Shown: one piece after another, positions 27,951 to 32,740 of the stretch | Position numbering within the stretch: the stretch's first letter is position 1 | Layout of the letters: each line of letters opens with the position of its first letter | Assembly (NCBI GenBank): GCA_030603345.1 | Contig: JAUVXZ010000007.1 | Coordinates: forward strand, 1-32,740 | DNA length: 32,740 nt | Direction of reading: 5' to 3' | From: Pseudomonadota bacterium | Lineage (GTDB): Bacteria > Desulfobacterota > DSM-4660 > Desulfatiglandales > B25-G16 | The notes under the pieces: generated by a model | Database searches by the model: none | Told to the model about the DNA's origin: nothing | The model's input: only the letters and a program-made list of their open reading frames with translations | Translations under genes and position numbers: made by a program

Positions 27951-28059
27951 AACTATGAACTTAACCGCCTGCGGCGGAACTTTTTCGACAGGATTAACCC
28001 GCCCGCCTCGCCTGAGCGAGAGCGATGGCTGGCAGGCATGATTTTCTTATTTTTTTTAT

Positions 28060-28086
28060 ATCCTGAACATCCTGTCTATCCTGTCC
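28060..28086. repeat. 9-bp tandem repeat ATCCTGNNN x3
   Basis: ATCCTGAAC ATCCTGTCT ATCCTGTCC. Confidence 0.7.
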
Positions 28087-28177
28087 AAAGAAAAGGAAAA
28101 GACCTGTCCTCGAGCAAAGCGAAAGAATGACAAAGTGTCCTTGTAGGCATAGCATTCCGAAACACTTTTGAACGGTC

Positions 28178-28546
28178 TTACTCAATCAACCACAATGAAA
28201 TGATTTCATGCTTTGCGTTGGTAACATAGCCTACACGATTACCAACCTCGAACCAGGCCCCGAGGGCATGCTGTCTTGTTGGTGTGGCAAATTCTGCATT
28301 TGGAGAAAGCCGATACAGAGAATCATTAATCACTATTTCATCCACTGTTATCCTGCTAATACGCCCGGTGCCGTCGAATCTGTCAGGGTAGTACTCAGGT
28401 ACAGCCCACCCGGTTTCTCCCTGCCCTTCTGCACAGATAGCTGTTAGAGGCTGGCCGAGGCAAACGAATACAAGAGCCAGCCCAATGCAGATCAGGAGTG
28501 TGGATTTTTTTCCAAAACGGAATTGCCTGTTCTCTTTTTTTGCCAT
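28178..28546 (-). CDS. small exported PilY2-like protein downstream of pilY1
   Basis: ATG at 28546 preceded by AGGAGG; signal peptide; GRISRITVDEIVINDSLYRLSPNAEF...VGNRVGYVTNAKHEIISLWLI. Confidence 0.5.
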   Translation of the reverse strand: MAKKENRQFRFGKKSTLLICIGLALVFVCLGQPLTAICAEGQGETGWAVPEYYPDRFDGTGRISRITVDEIVINDSLYRLSPNAEFATPTRQHALGAWFEVGNRVGYVTNAKHEIISLWLIE

Positions 28547-28562
28547 AGGTCCTCCTGCAATC

Positions 28563-31500
28563 TTACTCAAGTTCTCTCCAGTGTCTGACGCCCACTTTCG
28601 GTGGTTTTTCCAGCACTCTTTTGATGGTACCCTCAGAAGAGCTAAAGTATTTCATCTCCGTGCTTCCCATTCCTAATATGGCCGGGAGATGCAATCTCCC
28701 CGTTTTCTGTATGCCCGTTGGGGCCACCTTAGATGCCTCTCCAATGTCAATGAGATCCTCTGAATCGATTGCGGCTGCGCCACCGATATCAAACTGCGCC
28801 CTTAAAAGCCTCCCCCCAGAGGCTGCATCCATCTCGTGAACAATAGAATCTCCCCCAATGCTACAGGGTTCATCCTCTGGTGTGAAGCTGATGACTATGG
28901 CCTTGGCGTCTCTAATCATCACATCGGTGACCACCCGCTCTGCAGTAAGGGAAAGATCAAAGTACCATCCCGCATGCACGGTGTTAGGTGGATCTGCAAT
29001 TGATCCTGGATTCGGTAACTGACCGGCTTCGTCGTCGACAGTCTCCCAATTGGGATTGTTGTTGGTCAAAATGCGCAGTTTTAGCTCTTCATTATTTACC
29101 GTTACCGTCCAGAAAAAGGGGAAATTGGGATCGGTGTCCGGGGACGGCACGATTTCTTGCGCTAATAGGGTCACGTTCCCCGGCTGGTTTGATAGCTTGT
29201 TCGTGGTAGATCCCCTGTTAAAGAACCCCAAATACTCGCTGTTATCAGTATCATCGCCATAATCCCATATCCCGTAGATGGTATTCAGGGTGGTATCCGA
29301 AAAGTCGGTTACTCCCAGGTACTTTCCGGTGCCGAACACGACCAGGTAACCGTGTTTCTCAGGGTGCCGCATCACATCCGGTTTTGTGGTGATGGGCTGA
29401 CCTAAGGCCTGGAAGAGTGGCTGGGGATTACCAGCGCCGTCGTCATAAGCCACCCCCCATTGAGTATAGTCTGGATTTGTGAGATCAAACTTCCACAGAT
29501 TTCCCCTCAGGTCACCGGCGTATACATAGTCTACCCTGTCATCATAATCCACGTCGATCGCCACCGGTGTTGAGAGTCCGTTACACGAGCCAACACCTGT
29601 GTCTATACTCTTGAGCACGGTGCCGTCTGAAGGATCAAGGATGAGAAGCACGGCTTTGCCGTTTTCGCTGTTATAGCCATTTCCCACAATCACAATCCAG
29701 CCTGCCTGAGAGTTCACGATAGCCGGCCTGGCGTAAGAGTATCCAACGTCGTTGATCTCCGCAACCGGGGTAGCGGAATTCGGGTATTCCCACAGGACCC
29801 TATCTGCCACATTACCATCGGAAGCAAAAGAGGTGCTTGCGTTTATTCCCGTTATATCCAGGGCATAGTAGCCCTTGCCGCCTTTACCCAATCCACCCAC
29901 CAACAGGGTCATGGTACTTGCTCCCTGATCCACTCCAGGCTGAATAACAGGGCTAAGATCAACATAATAGGTATGATTCCCGTGAAAGGTAGGATCCGCA
30001 AGGTTTTTGAGGTTTTCAAAAACCAGATCCGGGATATAGGCAAAGATTTCAGACCCGGTGGTCGCGCTAAATGCATGCAGCATTCCATCATTAGCACCTG
30101 TATAGAGAACACCATTTTCAAATACCGGTGAGGAATGGACAATGTCACCCAGCACGCTGAAGCGATCTCTGAAGGTGCCCTCGTTCAGGCTCTCAAGCAA
30201 TCTGTCACCCCTCAAGAATTTCAATATGTTCTGGCCATTGGTATCATCTATTTGCCAATTTTCGTCCAGCTGGGTCCTTTGATCGTCGTTGAGGTTGAGA
30301 AAGACGAAGGGTATGCCCCCGGGTGGGGTTGCTAATGGGTTATAGGTTGCAATTTTGCGGTTGGTCCACCACATGGAATCCAGCTTGTCGGCTGCGGACC
30401 ATTCAGTCGTTTCCGATACCTCGCCTGTCGTCGGATTCACCTGATAGGCATTCACATCCCCTGTCCAGCCATCACTGTCATAGGTGGATTGAAACATGTA
30501 AAGAACTGGCCCTACCTCTTCATACAGTTCAACACCGTTGACAGACACAGAGGCAGCTGATCCTGTGCGCGACTCTATATTCTGCTTGATCGCGAGCAGT
30601 GCATCCACCAGTTCTCCTGAGTTGAAGGCGCTCAGGTATTCACCCCTCCCATTCACAGCGGCATGCCACACGTCGTCTATCTTCTGTGCATTACCCAGGG
30701 TCGGGTCTGGCCATGGGGGGTAGGGGCCGCTCTCAAGGTCATACCCGCTTGGGGTCAGGGTTCCTTCAACACCAAAGGCCACAGTATAGGTCACCATGTG
30801 TTGGTAGTCTGCCCCGTCCTTCAGGTTCGTTGGCACTTCGTCTCCCAGACTTGAAGAGAGGTCATTTTCATAATAGTGCATGGCAACGTCAGCCAGGGTG
30901 TTTGAGTAGGTGTCTGCATAGGGGACCCCATTGTCACCGTCTGCGTTATCGATGGCACCGTTGAGGGGCGGGTCGCCATTCCAGTACCCGTCGGTTATGA
31001 GGATAGCAAAGGCCTGCTGACACGAACCACCCTGTTCGGTGGTGGCGTAAGGAGAATCATTGCCTGCAGTACCATCGAGCATGATATTGTCATCCTGGTC
31101 GAAGTATCTGCCAATAGCCTCCAGGCCCTGTCTCAGTGGGCTGATCTGATCACTAATCGTCAGCCCATATAATTGGTCCAAAAGTGTTTGACATTGGTTC
31201 TCCCCCTGGGCCTTAACCTTGAGGACCGTTTGGCTCAGGTTTTTATTAATACTGTACAGACCCACGTTCACACCCTGCATGTTCACAATGGCGTTGGCTA
31301 CTGCGGCCGCTGCTGTCAGCTCCCGCCTCCGGTAAAAGGAATACCAGTTTGCAAAGTTCTGGCGCTCTTCTGCAGCGCTTCGAGCAGAGAGGACCGCAGC
31401 AGGGACATTTTCAGGGGCTATCTCCACCAGATTGGTTACTGCTTCATCTGCACCGCTGCCGCTGACCGTCGCCTCATAGTATCGTATGTCGTAGGCTCCA

Positions 31501-32740
31501 CCTGTTCCCCCGATTACCACAAGGTAAACGGTCTCACCGGTATCGTACACGTCATTTGCGTTGGTATCATCGAAGGTGTAATAGTGGGCGTTCGGAATGT
31601 CTATGGGGGTGATACCGGCAGGAACGAATTTCACGGCATCCGCACATGCCCGATCGCTGGCAAGGTTCGGCGTATTAGAGAGGGTCACATCTCCCGAGAT
31701 CCCATCAAAAGTATATGAACCGGCGCCGAGGCGATTCCACTGTTTCTCGTTAATACGCTGGTTCACTGGGACGGTATCCGGTACCCCGGCATGGTTGATT
31801 GTGTATTCCACCAAATCGTAATAATGATCGGCGCTTCTCCACCATGCAAATACATCATAGTTACCATCAGGTAAGGTCGGGGTCCAGGTAGCCGTGCTCG
31901 CTAAGCCATCGGCAGGGGTTTCCCAGAAATGGTTGAGGTAAGATTCGCTATGTTCCACAACTGCGGTCCAGTCTCCGGTCGGCATTGTGAAGCCGGTATC
32001 TAAGTCGTCAACGACAATGCCAAAATCAAACAGATAATAGGTATTATCTAGATTAAGAGTGTACGTTCCATCCATCGGATGAGATCGGGGAGTGTCAGGG
32101 TCGGCGTCATTAAGGGTTGGCCACGACTCGTACGTAACGCTGGGGTCGTAGTACAACCTGTTATACTCCGACCACTGGGATTTCCATTTTTTTCGATTGC
32201 GCCCATTCAGAATATCGCCAGTATAGACGTTATCTCCGGGATTATCAAAAGCATACTCATAGCCTTGAAACTTCCCGTCGTTCTCCTCCGTCAAGAATTC
32301 CCAGTCCATACTGCCTGAATCATCCAGCATAAACATAATATTGGCAGGGGCTGCATGTTTGATGGCACTCAGGGGCACCGAAGAAAGATCTGAACACTCG
32401 GCAGGTAGATCGAACACAGCGGTTATATAATGGTTACTGGTAACGTTAGTGAACTCATAAGAGGCGATTGCACCTTGTGGAATCCCGTCCACCAGCACGT
32501 CGTGTATGGAATTACCGGGGTCTTGTATTATGGAAAATGTCTCACTGTCACCTTCAAGCACGGTTACCTGCCCTGGCGGCGAAATCGAGCCTCCGTATCC
32601 TGCGGAGGCGGTGATGGTATGGGTGTTCAATGAGGTGAACTCGATATGGAGCAGCGGGGCCCTCGAGCTACTCCCATTGTAAGACCAGGCATCCCGTTCG
32701 TCATCTTGGCACAAAAAGATGAACACCAAACTGTTTCCCT
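28563..32740 (-). CDS. pilY1: PilY1-type adhesin with vWA (MIDAS), nested golvesin-like domain and beta-propeller; N-terminus outside window
   Basis: NIMFMLDDSGSMDWEF (DxSGS), FAILITDGYW, golvesin-like ATWTPTLPDGNYDVFAWWRSADHYYDLVEYTINHAG...QWNRLGAGSYTF...ACADAVKFV, propeller GDIVHSSPVFENGVLYTGANDGMLHAFSATTGSEIFAYIPDLV, DVDYDDRVDYVYAGDLRGNLWKFDLT; frame is open past the TTG at 32729 to the window edge. Confidence 0.95.
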   Translation of the reverse strand, partial: GNSLVFIFLCQDDERDAWSYNGSSSRAPLLHIEFTSLNTHTITASAGYGGSISPPGQVTVLEGDSETFSIIQDPGNSIHDVLVDGIPQGAIASYEFTNVTSNHYITAVFDLPAECSDLSSVPLSAIKHAAPANIMFMLDDSGSMDWEFLTEENDGKFQGYEYAFDNPGDNVYTGDILNGRNRKKWKSQWSEYNRLYYDPSVTYESWPTLNDADPDTPRSHPMDGTYTLNLDNTYYLFDFGIVVDDLDTGFTMPTGDWTAVVEHSESYLNHFWETPADGLASTATWTPTLPDGNYDVFAWWRSADHYYDLVEYTINHAGVPDTVPVNQRINEKQWNRLGAGSYTFDGISGDVTLSNTPNLASDRACADAVKFVPAGITPIDIPNAHYYTFDDTNANDVYDTGETVYLVVIGGTGGAYDIRYYEATVSGSGADEAVTNLVEIAPENVPAAVLSARSAAEERQNFANWYSFYRRRELTAAAAVANAIVNMQGVNVGLYSINKNLSQTVLKVKAQGENQCQTLLDQLYGLTISDQISPLRQGLEAIGRYFDQDDNIMLDGTAGNDSPYATTEQGGSCQQAFAILITDGYWNGDPPLNGAIDNADGDNGVPYADTYSNTLADVAMHYYENDLSSSLGDEVPTNLKDGADYQHMVTYTVAFGVEGTLTPSGYDLESGPYPPWPDPTLGNAQKIDDVWHAAVNGRGEYLSAFNSGELVDALLAIKQNIESRTGSAASVSVNGVELYEEVGPVLYMFQSTYDSDGWTGDVNAYQVNPTTGEVSETTEWSAADKLDSMWWTNRKIATYNPLATPPGGIPFVFLNLNDDQRTQLDENWQIDDTNGQNILKFLRGDRLLESLNEGTFRDRFSVLGDIVHSSPVFENGVLYTGANDGMLHAFSATTGSEIFAYIPDLVFENLKNLADPTFHGNHTYYVDLSPVIQPGVDQGASTMTLLVGGLGKGGKGYYALDITGINASTSFASDGNVADRVLWEYPNSATPVAEINDVGYSYARPAIVNSQAGWIVIVGNGYNSENGKAVLLILDPSDGTVLKSIDTGVGSCNGLSTPVAIDVDYDDRVDYVYAGDLRGNLWKFDLTNPDYTQWGVAYDDGAGNPQPLFQALGQPITTKPDVMRHPEKHGYLVVFGTGKYLGVTDFSDTTLNTIYGIWDYGDDTDNSEYLGFFNRGSTTNKLSNQPGNVTLLAQEIVPSPDTDPNFPFFWTVTVNNEELKLRILTNNNPNWETVDDEAGQLPNPGSIADPPNTVHAGWYFDLSLTAERVVTDVMIRDAKAIVISFTPEDEPCSIGGDSIVHEMDAASGGRLLRAQFDIGGAAAIDSEDLIDIGEASKVAPTGIQKTGRLHLPAILGMGSTEMKYFSSSEGTIKRVLEKPPKVGVRHWRELE

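Noticed and set aside
31173-31718. 181-aa plus-strand ORF inside the second pilY1
   Set aside because: Antisense shadow of a well supported coding sequence.

Overview
Chromosomal window from a bacterium that looks like a Desulfobacterota/deltaproteobacterial lineage (inferred only from protein styles and repeat types). It carries mostly recognisable genes: an M16 peptidase, an EamA transporter, a DUF255 thioredoxin-domain protein, a TldD/PmbA pair, ThiL, a minor-pseudopilin/PilY1 cluster (fimT-pilW-pilV-pilX-pilY1), a tmk-holB-ricT-metG housekeeping run, a TPR protein, and a second PilY1-type adhesin with a PilY2-like partner running off the right edge. I see no CRISPR array, rRNA, tRNA, prophage or recognisable defence system. 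The unexplained content is a dense set of short interspersed DNA elements: (i) a 307-bp fold-back element with 18-bp perfect terminal inverted repeats between pilX and pilV; (ii) a heptad-periodic TTTGANN/CAAANNN family at about five loci, one copy splitting an MBL-fold hydrolase gene; (iii) a GIY-YIG ORF in a 377-bp unit with 14-bp perfect terminal inverted repeats; (iv) a truncated four-helix-bundle (S23/Avd-like) ORF between GGTTCAG heptad arrays; (v) octamer and other composite intergenic repeats. The two PilY1 paralogs also differ in architecture: one has a MIDAS motif and a nested golvesin-like domain, the other lacks the MIDAS motif and has a Ca-loop-like motif. All calls come from reading the sequence and the supplied ORF track; no database search was run.
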